36,588 bases of DNA from Discostella pseudostelligera (Eukaryota > Bacillariophyta > Thalassiosirophyceae > Thalassiosirales > Thalassiosiraceae), in NCBI GenBank assembly GCA_036940085.1, contig JALLBK010000131.1, positions 1 through 36,588 of the forward strand. Reading direction: 5' to 3'. Numbering within the stretch: position 1 is the first letter of the stretch; every line of letters starts with the position of its first letter. Below, in pieces: positions 1-10,036 of this stretch. A program made the translations under genes and the position numbers. The notes beneath the pieces are model-generated. The model saw nothing but the letters and a program-made list of their open reading frames with translations, was not told where the DNA came from and searched no databases.

Positions 1-485
1 CAATCGTTATGTACAAATTCTGTCGTTCCGACAAAGTCAACCAGTGACCTCAAGCGCGTAAGAGTGACGTTGGTGCATTTCACAGCTTCCCACGTGGACT
101 CTGTGTGATATGTGGTGGCACGTTTTCCGGCTTGCTCCGAACGTCAGGTGTTCTACTGTCACAACGACAGCAGCTGTTAAATAACTTTTGACACCTGCGG
201 TGAGCACTTCCTGCTTGTTGTGACGCTCCAGCTTTCTCCTCCTGCTTCCTACAAGTTCCTGCAGCCTCTTGCTTCGTTTTCATGTTGTGAGTGCAGTTTG
301 CCCCACATAATTTTTAGCTTCCTTGTACATTATATTAATCATGTATTGGAGGAGTGGAAGGAAGTAACAGCAAACAGCAATTCGATGGTTGAAATACCTT
401 GAAGAGTTGTTCTTCCTCTCTCAAACATTACTTACTTGCATTACTAGTTTGTTAATCTCATAGAGTATCAGCCCTCCCGTCATCT
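1..485. other. Intergenic, 3' of tryptophan synthase
   Basis: No gene supported. A G-box palindrome CCACGTGG lies at 90-97, in the same context (TTCC-CACGTGG) as the twin elements at 20391 and 20421 but without their flanks. Confidence 0.5.
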
Positions 486-2889
486 CTACACCTGAACCCC
501 CATAATTCTAGCCACCTGTGGCATATCTTTGTCTCCGCGGCCACTCATATTGATAACAATATCCTTATCCTTGGGCAAAGTTTTCGCCAATTGGATTGCA
601 TAATATATTGCATGACTTGTTTCAAGTGCAGGGATGATTCCCTCGTACTGACACATCATTTTAAAGCCCTCCAATGCTTCATTATCCGTAACAGCTGTAT
701 ACTTCGCCCTTCCACTATCCTTCAGGAATGCATGCTCTGGTCCAACTCCGGGGTAATCCAATCCTGCACTGACACTGTGGGTGTTCAAAGTTTGTCCACT
801 TTTCTCTTGAATCACATACGTAAATGCACCTTGCAAGACACCAGGTGTTCCCTTGGTCAAGGTAGCACAGTGTTCCTCGAATTTATCAATACCGTGTCCC
901 GCAGCCTCAACTCCGTGCAACTCTACACCAGAATCCTCGACAAATGGATAGAAAGCTCCAATAGCATTGGAGCCTCCTCCAACGCAAGCGATGACAACAT
1001 CAGGAAGCTTTCCAGCCTTCTCAAGCATCTGTGCCCTCATCTCCTTTCCCATCACAGATTGGAAATTTCGAACAATCGTAGGAAACGGGTGTGGTCCCAC
1101 CGCCGATCCAATGAGGTAATGCGTGTTACGCACATTGGTAACCCAGTCACGCATAGCTTCGTTGATGGCATCTTTCAGTGTCGCTTGACCTTCCGTCACT
1201 GGAACAACCTTGGCTCCCAGCGTATTCATACGGAACACATTCAACTTTTGACGTTCGACATCGACAGCGCCCATGTAGACGGTGCAGTCCAGACCAAGCT
1301 TGGCACAGATAGTTGCAGTAGCCACACCATGTTGACCTGCTCCGGTCTCAGCAATGATGCGAGGCTTGCCGATTCTTTTCGCGAGAAGAGCCTGGCCGAT
1401 AGCATTATTAATTTTGTGTGCACCAGTGTGTGCCAAATCCTCTCTCTTGAGCCAAATTGTCGCCCCACCACACATTTCCGTCAAACGATCAGCCTTGTGT
1501 AGAGGCGTGGGTCCACCCACAAAGTCACGGCGGTAGACATCAAGCTCGGCCAAAAAGTCGGGATCATCTTTAATCTTAAAATACTCCTCTTCAATCTCCC
1601 GAAAGGCCTCCGATAAAGTCTCGGGGATGAACTGCCCTCCAAACTTACCAAACCGCTTATGGATGTTAAGCTTGGCAATTTCATCGGCAACATCATCCTC
1701 GGGCTTCCTACCCAGTACGGTCGCCTGATTGGCCACATCGCTTCCCTGCTTACATCCGGCACATAAGTCCGACACAATCATCTTAACGGCATCGACGCGC
1801 ACTGCGGTAGTATCTCCCGCCTGTTGCACTGCCTTAAGAATGGCACTACCCACCACCACTCCATCACTAATATTGGCAACACTCTGTACCATTTGGGGAG
1901 TAGAAATACCAAAGCCAACCGCGAGGGGTAGATCGGTATGGGTACGGACACGTGCAATAAACTCGCTAAGATCGGGGGGTAGCTCAGCCCGAGCACCAGT
2001 AACTCCGGTAGTCGAGACGCAGTAGATGAAGGTGGAGGCAGTCTTGGCCAAATGTTCCATCCGTTCATCGGTCGTAGTCGGCGCAATCAATGGTATGTTC
2101 GACAATCCATACTTATTGCATGACTTGGCCAACTCGGCCCCCTCCTCGGGTGGCAGATCCACCACAATGAATCCATCGGCACCACATTCCTTCGCCTTGG
2201 CGCACATGTCATCGATACCGAATTGAAAGAAGGGATTGTAGTATCCCATGAGTACCACTGGGACCGTAAGTCCCTGAGATCGTGCCTCCTTGACCATGTC
2301 GAGACATTGGGTAATGTCGGAGGTGCCGGCCTTGATGGCTACCTGATTCGTTTGTTGAATTGTCGCGCCGTCGGCTTGGGGATCCGTGTAGGGGATGCCC
2401 AGTTCAATGATGGACGCACCACCTTCTTGCATGGCGAGTAGGATAGCGGGTGTGTCTACAGGACAAATCAAGAGATCAGATGGAAGATAGAGTGAGAGAA
2501 AGTGAGTGCACATGTCATGCAAGTGAAATACCAACACATGAAACTAAGAGCACAGCACTAAAGCAATGGAAAGCATGAGCAGCTATATATATCTCTCTCT
2601 CCAAATTAATCCCCCAGACGATAGCCAGTCCGCGCAGCTTATGGAAGCAGTTCTTTACCGCCTTGCCGGTATGCATATCCCTACCAGGCACATGTGCATA
2701 TTACTGCAAAGTCTCTACTACACCATCATCTCTGCCTACCTACAAAAATCTCTTACCTTCCTTCACTGGAAATCCCGCCGTAACAAAGGTAACAAACGCC
2801 GCCTCCCCGGCCTCTTTACATTTGGCAAATGCCGCCTCGATGCGACCGTCGTGACCTCGTGGCATGGCTTGCACCGATGATGACGACAT
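486..2889 (-). CDS. TRP5: Tryptophan synthase, fused alpha-beta (TrpA-TrpB)
   Basis: Catalyses the last two steps of tryptophan synthesis: the alpha part releases indole from indole-glycerol phosphate and the PLP-dependent beta part joins it to serine. Two exons, 2889-2757 and 2455-486, flank a 301-nt GT-AG intron. The join restores GFPVKEDTPAILL and gives 700 aa. Alpha (about residues 10-270) has catalytic E62 in [11 protein letters not shown] and D69. Beta (about 300-700) has the PLP lysine K392 in [16 protein letters not shown] and the phosphate loop GGGSNAIG. Domain order matches fungal TRP5. The start is the only upstream in-frame ATG (MSSSSVQ); no signal or transit peptide precedes the alpha domain, so a cytosolic enzyme is inferred unless an unseen upstream exon adds one. 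Identity is certain, the exon junction very likely. Confidence 0.95.
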
Positions 2890-3712
2890 GGTGTTTTGAG
2901 TGAGTTGATGAAATGAATGGACGCCGACAAAAACTGAGCTACGAAACTCCTGGGCTCCCGAAACAATCAATGGAGAGAAAGACGGCGAGGAATTGGAATT
3001 GGGCAAGGCCTACTATTCAATTCTTTCGTGCCTATGGAGTCGGCGGCGGCGGGGACGTCGAGGTTGAGGTGAGGACGGATTTGAGTTTAGATTTGAGCTT
3101 GCTTGCTTCATGCACTGTGTGACGCACAGAGTTGCAGTGAGGAAGGAAGCAGATTTTGTTTCCCGCCATTATTGACGGTCGATGTGTGACGCAGAACGTT
3201 CCAGGTGGAGATGCTTCCGTTGAATACAATTTTTTTGCCAGACAGACGATGCGATCCTGTCCGTCGACGAAGACCCTATCTGTCCGTCGACGACCACCTT
3301 CTACGATGAGTCGGCAGTCGACAAAGCAATGAGAGAAGAGAGAATGAGAATAAATACGCAGTCAGAACCAAAGGATGTAGGTCTATTAGCATTCTATTGC
3401 ATGATATCTAGTAGAGAATTTACACAACCCAAACAGAGTACACCTACAGAATCATTTCAGGGTTCGGTGATGAAGGGAGGGGGAGGAAGAGAAGTGGCGA
3501 ATTCATCTATCCCTCTCTCTCGTGTGCAACTATATTCTCACATCGGCCCATCCCATATCCACCACCATCAAAATATATATGTATGAAAAGAAGAATCTCC
3601 CGAAAATACGGCGGAGAAATGACGTGGCAGACGATGAACCCCCACTCCCAAATTGCATCCGACAATCACGAGAGATGCCCTGCTGCAAATATCGCTCTAA
3701 CTCTATCTCTCT
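2890..3712. other. Intergenic, upstream of tryptophan synthase and 3' of SKP1
   Basis: No gene is supported in these 823 bases. They hold a TTTCCCGCCA element (3159-3168, about 270 bases before the tryptophan synthase start) and a 14-base direct repeat CTGTCCGTCGACGA (3257-3270 and 3280-3293). The 3500-3710 part is rich in CTCTCT and ends at the SKP1 stop. Confidence 0.6.
3257..3293. repeat. 14-bp direct repeat CTGTCCGTCGACGA
   Basis: Two perfect copies start 23 bp apart (3257 and 3280). Each contains the palindrome GTCGAC, and a further GTCGAC lies near 3313. A regulatory role is only a guess. Confidence 0.6.
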
Positions 3713-4853
3713 CTAGGGTTCCTCACACCACTTATTCTCCTCCCGAACCTGCTGTTCTTCCTCAGGACTAAAATCATTCGCAATATTGAACGTCTTGCGA
3801 ATTTCCTCTGGTGTCTTCCCCTTAATCATGCTGGCGACCGTAGCACATGTCAAATCCAACAATGGCTTGATATCCATGTAGTTGGCAGCCAAAATCAGTT
3901 CGAAGAGTAGCACTTGCTCGACGGCGACAAAGTCAGCATACCACTTTTGTACCACCTCGGCCATTTGGGCGGATTTGAGTGGTTTTTCGATTTCGGTCAT
4001 GGGTTCGGTACGATGATGCTGGCAGAATTCAATGACCTTGCGGAGGACGGCTGCCTTGACGTTGGGGAGGGGGATTTCGGTTACTTCGTCATCGTCGCAG
4101 TCATCTATTAATTGTTAGCGCACCGAAGCGAAGATATTATTTGTATAGAAATGACGATAGTGTAGGATTGAGATCGGATCGGGGTGGAAAAAGTTGAATT
4201 TCGAGGAGAGTTGAAGAAGAAAGATATGACGCGTTCAATGTTGTGAGAACGATGATTGTAACCATTTAAAATAATATAATCAACTGAAACCAGCACATGA
4301 ACTATGATGTAGCCACCATTTTCATCTCACCATCGAGCATCGCCCGGACAAGTTCCGACATTCTCGCAACTTCTGTCTCTACGGTGAAGTTTTCACCCTC
4401 CTTGCTAACCTGTTCGTACGAGAACGAGTTAAAGTAGGAAATTTTGATGAGATGCGTGAAAAACATCAAAAGGCAGTAAATCCAAACAGCCCGTGCATCG
4501 GTTTGGTTGGGAGGTGGCATTAAATGCGCGATAACAGGAAGAGGCTGTTTCAATTTCGCTTTGCCGTCTCATCGCTGCACTTGCCCCGCCTCCCGTCCCC
4601 AATTCTCCCTCAACTAGTCGGCGGGTCAACTTTACTCTATCCCCTAACCCTAACCCCGCATCCGATTAACGCGATACCTAACCGAGATACAATATGATGC
4701 TTCCCCGGTTGTCAGCATTGCCGGCCACCCACAGACACCCCCGTCGTCGCCTAGCTGCTCCTGTGCCGCCCGACGAAAAACGAAAAATCACACAGACGCA
4801 CACTTCATCCACACTCCTCTTACCAGCTTGACGTTTCCAGATTCGACTTCCAT
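3713..4853 (-). CDS. SKP1: SKP1, SCF ubiquitin ligase adaptor
   Basis: SKP1 links cullin-1 to F-box proteins in SCF ubiquitin ligases, in nucleus and cytoplasm. Three exons were assembled by eye: 4853-4824 (30 nt, [10 protein letters not shown]), 4409-4331 ([20 protein letters not shown] onward) and 4104-3713, with GT-AG introns of 414 and 226 nt. The product is 166 aa, close to the usual 160-165. The N-terminal BTB/POZ-like fold runs through [22 protein letters not shown]. The Skp1 dimerisation and F-box-binding tail includes [33 protein letters not shown] and the C-terminal EENKWCEEP. The first exon is unusually short. Intron 1 contains two telomere-like CCCTAA units near 4643. The start sits in a good context (gcaaccATGG) and faces NudC across a shared promoter. 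Confidence 0.93.
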
Positions 4854-5271
4854 GGTTGCGTTATTTTGAGTTATGGTCGGGTAGGTGTTGACGGCGGAAG
4901 TAGCCAGGAGCAGGAGGAGCAGCAATGATTGTCAAAATCTTAGGCGTGTCCTAGTGGTTTTGGCTGGCGGTGCGGATGCAGGGTGGACTGGGACCTCGCA
5001 AGGGGGTAACTTTGTGTGAGCTTCTGATTGAGAAAAAGGATCACATCAAAAGATCTCCCCTAATTTGCAATGGCTCGGAAATTCAAACATCGATGAAATA
5101 AATATTCTATGTTCAGCCCCCATCAACTTCATCCGGATGTGGGTTCGGTTTCCCGCCAAGAACTCTACCTTCCTGCCATATCTTTCGTCTTCCCGCCATA
5201 TCTTTCCTTCCCGCCAGATCATTCTTCCATTCTTCTCTTTCTCTTCCCACCACAAAAAATCCATCGCCACC
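4854..5271. promoter_or_regulatory. Divergent promoter between SKP1 and NudC
   Basis: The 418 bases between two opposing start codons must hold both promoters. The NudC side carries a cluster of one motif: TTTCCCGCCA (5149-5158), TTCCCGCCATA (5190-5200), TTCCCGCCA (5208-5216) and a variant TTCCTGCCATA near 5170. It resembles the E2F/DP site. The cluster lies 55-125 bases before the NudC ATG and may fall in the 5' UTR. Confidence 0.5.
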
Positions 5272-6408
5272 ATGGCATCCACCAACCCCATCGACTTCGA
5301 AACCGACGACCGCTTCGACGGTCTCTACATGAACGTGGCCAATCAAGCTCATGGCATTGAGCCACTACTTGATTCGGTATTCTCATTTTTGCGCCGTCGA
5401 TCTGATTTCTTTGCTGGTCCACCGGGCGTGGGCGTAGGCAGTGGCAGTGGCAGTGGTGGCAAAGCAGGTGATGCTGGCACCGATGCGGCCATCTCCACTG
5501 TGCACAAGGTGCTCCAAAAGCATGTGGATATTTATTTGAATGATAAGCGAAAGAAAGAGGAGGAGGCTGCTGCCAAAAAACGAAAGAAGGAGAAGGAATT
5601 GAAAGAGAAAGAGTTGAAACAACAGGCAGCAGCTGCAGCCACTGCGGTGAAATCACAGGAGGAAGAAGATGTCATCGAATTGGATGCCAACGGGGGTGGA
5701 TTTGATATTTCGCAGCCTTCCTCCCCCGATGCTGCTGCAGTCTCGGTGGCGGAGGCAGATAAGAAAAGTAGCGACAAAGCGATGTCAAACAATGACGAGA
5801 CCAAGGCAACTGGCAACAAAAATGCCAACAATGACAATGAGAACGATGCCGATGACGACGAGGCAACTGGTCCACCACCCATTGGCAATGGCTCCACCAT
5901 CCCTGGCAAATACACATGGACACAAACTCTCCAAGAACTTTGTATCACGGTACCTCTTCCGGTCAATACACGTGGGAAAGATCTTACTGTGATCATATCA
6001 AAAAAACATCTCAAAATTGCATTAAAAACAGCGGTGGCTGTAGGGACCAATCCAATCATCGTCGATGATGCACTCACAAAATCCATAATTGTCGATGATT
6101 CCTTCTGGACAGTTGAAGACAATGGTTCCAAACTCGTCCTCACACTCCAAAAACTCAATGGTATGGAATGGTGGGAAGCACCCTGCCTCTCCGATCCTAA
6201 GATCAATCTACGACATGTCCAACCTGAGAATAGTCAACTTTCGGATTTGGATGGTGAGACACGACAAACGGTGGAGAAGATGATGTATGATCAACGACAG
6301 AAGGCGCTCGGGTTGCCTACCAGTGAGGAGGAGAAGAAATTGGAAATTTTGGAGAAGTTTAAGAGAGCGCATCCCGAGATGGATTTTAGTCAAGCAAAGA
6401 TTAATTGA
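5272..6408 (+). CDS. NUDC: NudC nuclear distribution protein, HSP90 co-chaperone
   Basis: NudC proteins stabilise dynein/LIS1 clients together with HSP90. The chosen ATG (gccaccATGG, ideal context) gives 378 aa; an in-frame ATG at 5065 would add 69 residues of low-complexity leader and was rejected. The N-terminal NudC dimer region is clear (DRFDGLYMNVANQAHG, then SVFSFLRRRSDFF). A Lys/Glu-rich coiled coil (about 85-125) and an acidic, Ala/Asn-rich linker follow. The CS/p23 domain starts near residue 205 (YTWTQTLQEL, VPLPVNTRGKDL, DDSFWTVED, KLNGMEWWEAP). The conserved tail ends FKRAHPEMDFSQAKIN. No intron. Diverges from SKP1 and converges on the secreted gene at 6621. Confidence 0.95.
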   Translation: MASTNPIDFETDDRFDGLYMNVANQAHGIEPLLDSVFSFLRRRSDFFAGPPGVGVGSGSGSGGKAGDAGTDAAISTVHKVLQKHVDIYLNDKRKKEEEAAAKKRKKEKELKEKELKQQAAAAATAVKSQEEEDVIELDANGGGFDISQPSSPDAAAVSVAEADKKSSDKAMSNNDETKATGNKNANNDNENDADDDEATGPPPIGNGSTIPGKYTWTQTLQELCITVPLPVNTRGKDLTVIISKKHLKIALKTAVAVGTNPIIVDDALTKSIIVDDSFWTVEDNGSKLVLTLQKLNGMEWWEAPCLSDPKINLRHVQPENSQLSDLDGETRQTVEKMMYDQRQKALGLPTSEEEKKLEILEKFKRAHPEMDFSQAKIN

Positions 6409-6620
6409 AGATAGGAACGATGATTTGGTGTTGTACGTCTTCTTCTGTCGGTGAGGGGGGATTAGGTATGGGGGTAGATGACTGGCTCGTAATCAAATCA
6501 AAGTGACAAGTACGATGGAGCGGTCTGAACATCAATAATTCTTCGTATTATAGATACATATTATTTCTAAAACAGCATATGTATCAATCAGTTCTTCATT
6601 GATTGAATTCAATAAGGTAC

Positions 6621-7304
6621 TCAATGAAGCGTAACAATCACCATGCATACAATGCAAATAATGAAATTCATTGACGCAGATCCAATCCAAGCTGCCGCAT
6701 CACTCGTAGCCGTAGCCTCCCCGGCTTCTCCTGCCCTCTTTATGCTATTTAGAAGTGTGAAGTCCGCGCCGATGACCTCATCTCTGTCCTCCTCCGAAAG
6801 ACTGTCTACCATGTCCATGACAGACTCGAAACAACCGGGCGTAGTGGATGTTTTATCACAGGTCTTTATATAATATGTATCACGGCACCCCGCCACTTCA
6901 GACCTGATGTCACTGTAACAATCCTCATTATCACAAATGAAATCGGTCATCGTCTCAAGGATGTCACGGTGGTTGAACAACTCGGTCATGAATGTTACCA
7001 TCTCATCCGTATCTTGTTGGAAAGTGCACCCAGTAGTATTGTCAATCTCTTCCACCACCTCGGTGAAATTTCCATAACAAGCATGTCGATTGGCACATGC
7101 GGATCGAGTGGCGCTCGTGTTGCCAACGAAGATTGTCCCGTACTGTATGATGGAGTCATACAATGAGCAATAGGTCTCATTTTTCAAGAGGGCAGCCTTG
7201 ACGTTCAGGGCTTTACACTCTTCACTAGTGGCATTTTGTTCAGATTGCTGTCCGATGCAGTCTTTGATGCAGATTGCGAGGAGGAAGGTCAGGACGGTCT
7301 TCAT
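6621..7304 (-). CDS. Small Cys-rich secreted protein with GPI-like tail (single repeat unit)
   Basis: No known family recognised. The ATG at 7304 opens a signal peptide (MKTVLTFLLAICIKDCIGQQ) and gives 227 aa; the longer nominal ORF adds residues before the signal peptide. The mature part has evenly spaced cysteines, several N-glycosylation sequons (NAT, NET, NTS, NFT, NTT) and the marks LLKNETYCSLYDS, DFICDNEDCYSDIR and TSTTPGCFESV. It ends in a hydrophobic stretch (about 209-227) with no following charges, as expected for a GPI-anchor signal or a C-terminal membrane span. It aligns over its whole length with the last third of the neighbouring 556-aa protein, and the two signal-peptide coding sequences are nearly identical in DNA. 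It therefore looks like a one-unit tandem paralogue. A cell-surface location is inferred. Confidence 0.75.
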   Translation of the reverse strand: MKTVLTFLLAICIKDCIGQQSEQNATSEECKALNVKAALLKNETYCSLYDSIIQYGTIFVGNTSATRSACANRHACYGNFTEVVEEIDNTTGCTFQQDTDEMVTFMTELFNHRDILETMTDFICDNEDCYSDIRSEVAGCRDTYYIKTCDKTSTTPGCFESVMDMVDSLSEEDRDEVIGADFTLLNSIKRAGEAGEATATSDAAAWIGSASMNFIICIVCMVIVTLH

Positions 7305-7747
7305 CTTCACTGTTATGTTGGCTATGGCGAATTCTCCTCTCCTCTTAGTAAGTGGTTTCCACCATGACATCATCGGCAAAATATTAATATTATGGATGGT
7401 GCACTTGAGGAGTGAGGAGTAGTAAAAGTTGTTGGCTGTTCAACTCCCGACGTCGGTCGATGCACATGGCAGTCATCCAGATTTGCATCGCCTGCTGTCA
7501 AAGTCGACGGTCTCGAGTGGCCACAAATAGCCACAAGTTGGGCAAAATTGGCGATTCTGGCTACAGTCGCATCGTAGGAAAATTCGCCCAAAGCGCTATT
7601 CCTTCGGAACTTTCTTGCATGCAGACAGTCCTTCCGATCAAGTTACAAGTAACAAGCTACCTGTCCAACAACATACAACGTTCAGCATTTCAGACAAACA
7701 ACAACAGTAACCACCGAAGCAGGAGTATTCAACTGTCCCGCCCATTA
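7305..7747. other. Intergenic between two paralogous secreted genes
   Basis: 443 bases that must contain the promoter of the 227-aa gene and the 3' UTR of the larger paralogue. A GACGTC palindrome lies near 7448. No gene or repeat could be supported. Confidence 0.5.
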
Positions 7748-9614
7748 TCATCTTAAAATCACCATGCATATTATGCATGATATTGTTACATACACAAATG
7801 CAGTTCCACTCAAAGATGCTGCTTCATTCATCTCCCGCAATTCTTCTCCCGCCTTGATACTCTTAAGAATAGTCAAGTTCGCTCCAATGAAATCATCTCT
7901 ACCATCCACCGTCATATTATCCGCCATATTGAAGAAGGCATCGAAACAATCCGGCGTGGTGGATGATTTGGCACAATTCTCAATCGAATTCGTTCCTCGA
8001 CATCCCACTACCACCGCCCTAATATCGTTGTAACAATCCTTTCTATTGCAAATGAAATCCGACATCTGCTCCAAGTCGGAACGGCTGTTCTCCAACACGT
8101 AGAAAAATTGTGCAAGTTCATCCGTATCCTGTCGAAGATCGCACCCACTAGTATTGCTAATTTTATCCTTCACCTCCGTGGCATTTCCAATACACGCATA
8201 TTGCTGGATGCAAGTGGATTGTGTATCGTTCACGTTGCCAACAAAGATCGATCTATCACGTATCATGGAATCAAACAATGAGCAATAGGTCTCATTCTTC
8301 AACATGGTAGCTTTATTGTTCAATGCATCGCACTCGCATCGACGAAACGATTCCTCCACCTTAGGCAGAGTGGCGTCATCGAACTTCAACAGGTCGGACT
8401 TCGACGATGGTGACAGATTATCAAGAATGGACTTGAAATGTATGATACAGTCGCAGGATAAGGTCCCCCCCTCGCATAGCGTTTCATTCTTCTGACAATT
8501 TTGCAGAGCAACATAGCAATCCTGGTCGCATGCAAAATCGGAAATTGCAAATAGAATGTCGTTGGTACCATCAAGCGAAGTAATGAACGAAGCGTTCGCG
8601 GTCGTTACGGGGCAATCTTCCATGATAAGCCCATTAGCAACGTTAATTATGTCGTTGACGCAGGTTGTTTGAGTAGTATTGGAATCGCATCTTGTGTTAT
8701 TACTGCCCGCCAATAAATCTCCCTCCTTAATTATCGTGTTGAAGAGTGCACATGAAGGATTATCTTCTAGCAAAGAGTCAAGAAGCTCGCATCTATAGGG
8801 ATTATAACCACGTCAGATTGGTAATGCATTGATGGCGTTGATGTTGACTCGATATTATACGTGAATTGTCAATCGTTTCGACTCACCTACATGAGGATTC
8901 TATACCCTTAATTAAACCAATAGAGGAATCATCGAGCTTGGTATAAGTTTGCATCACGACAGCATTGTCATCTATTTCTAACCTTTCTACCAAAGCAATG
9001 AAATCAAGCACACAATCGCATGGCACACGTCCCAAACAGTTCTCAATACCCTGATAGCAATATCCGATCGCTCCCTGAATGGCCGTGTAGCATGATTCTC
9101 CTTCGACTTCTTTGCATGCCAGATGTCCGAGGAGAGAAAACATCTCTTGACTTTCATCAACTTTGTGAATAAAATTCGAGACTGCTGTGCTGAATGGATA
9201 AGGGATATGGCAAAATTATATGATGACGTAGCATGATTTATTTAGTTCGATTATGTGAGCAAGATGGAAAAGTGATAAGAATATTCCTCACCCTCCTGTA
9301 ATATCACACCCTTCCCCATAAATTCCAGCAACAACATCTACAACCCCATCCACGCATATACTTTGCGTATCAATCCCCAGATTATTTGTTACACTACCCC
9401 GACATGTAGCCTCAAGAGCGGTACTGTCCGCGACGAACAAGTCGTCGCCGTCGTCGAGTATGGCATTGAAGAGTTTACAAGTATCGCCTCCCTGGAGCGC
9501 GGCCGCTTGGAAATTTAGATCGATGCATGAGCTCTGGCTGTCTTGGATGCAGATTGCGAAGAAAAGGATGATGGATAGGAGGAGCAGTTCGTGTAGTAGC
9601 AGAGTGGCCCTCAT
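7748..9614 (-). CDS. Secreted Cys-rich protein with three tandem repeat units and GPI-like tail
   Basis: Unknown family. Three exons, 9614-9292, 9189-8887 and 8792-7748, with introns of 102 and 94 nt (GTGAGG..CAG and GTGAGT..TAG), give 556 aa. The start opens a leucine-rich signal peptide (MRATLLLHELLLLSIILFF). The mature protein has three related units of about 150-195 aa: roughly 30-207, 208-360 and 361-556. Each starts with C-x-LF-x-x-I (CKLFNAIL, CALFNTII, CSLFDSMI), then carries a D-F-x-C-x-x-x-D-C-Y-like block and a C-D-C or C-A helix. About ten N-x-T/S sequons are present. The last 19 residues (VYVTISCIICMVILR end) are hydrophobic, fitting a GPI signal. The second intron falls at the boundary between units 1 and 2, which suggests growth by unit duplication. 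The single-unit paralogue lies directly downstream. Confidence 0.75.
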
Positions 9615-10036
9615 GGTCTTCGGCATCGGCAACAATCGGCATCGGCAACAATCGGCATCGGCCATCGGCATCGGCCATCTCTCGCTATCGGCTGCTATCG
9701 GCATCGGTATCGTACTCGGTGGCGGTGGCGGGAAGCGATCGTTTTTGGCGAACTACTTAACAAAGATATTGCGAAAATGGCGGGAAAAGATCTCAAAAAG
9801 TTCCCTCGTTGTGCCGCAATCTCCGCGCCGCCTTCATTCGCTTCTCTCCACCACCACGCACCACCCTGCCTAATCCATATCCATAGATATCCATGTCCAT
9901 ATCCTCGGATCAATCTGCTGGTGGCACATCTTGGTCGTCTTCATATCAGGTGGCAGCATCGTTCGTTCATCAATTGTGAAAAGTCTGGCAAGTGGCAACA
10001 TACCCTCTTGTGCATTGTGCCTGTACCCTTGATACC
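9615..10036. promoter_or_regulatory. Divergent promoter between two secreted-protein genes
   Basis: The 422 bases between opposing start codons contain the CATCGG repeat and three elements of the recurrent motif: TGGCGGGAA (9726-9734), TTTTTGGCGAA (9742-9752) and TGGCGGGAAA (9778-9787). Both flanking genes encode secreted proteins, so shared control is plausible but unproven. Confidence 0.45.
9621..9710. repeat. CATCGG / CGGCATCGGCAACAAT tandem repeat
   Basis: Two 16-bp units CGGCATCGGCAACAAT are followed by imperfect CATCGG hexamers up to about 9710. They lie just upstream of the ATG of the three-unit secreted gene, probably in its 5' UTR. They keep an alternative N-terminal reading frame open, but the signal-peptide start at 9614 is preferred. 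Confidence 0.8.

Noticed and set aside
591..1502. 303-aa ORF antisense to tryptophan synthase
   Set aside because: No family features, alternates with the codon pattern of the sense gene, and overlaps a certain CDS; a shadow.
4640..4660. Telomere or subtelomere signal (CCCTAACCCTAACCCC)
   Set aside because: Only two units, inside SKP1 intron 1 and surrounded by housekeeping genes.
5065..5271. N-terminal 69-residue extension of NudC
   Set aside because: NudC family proteins begin near the DRFDG region, the ATG at 5272 has an ideal context, and the extension holds the repeated TTCCCGCC promoter motif.
5532..6206. 224-aa ORF antisense to NudC
   Set aside because: Its Ser/Phe-rich protein is the complement of the Lys/Glu coiled coil and acidic linker; no independent support.
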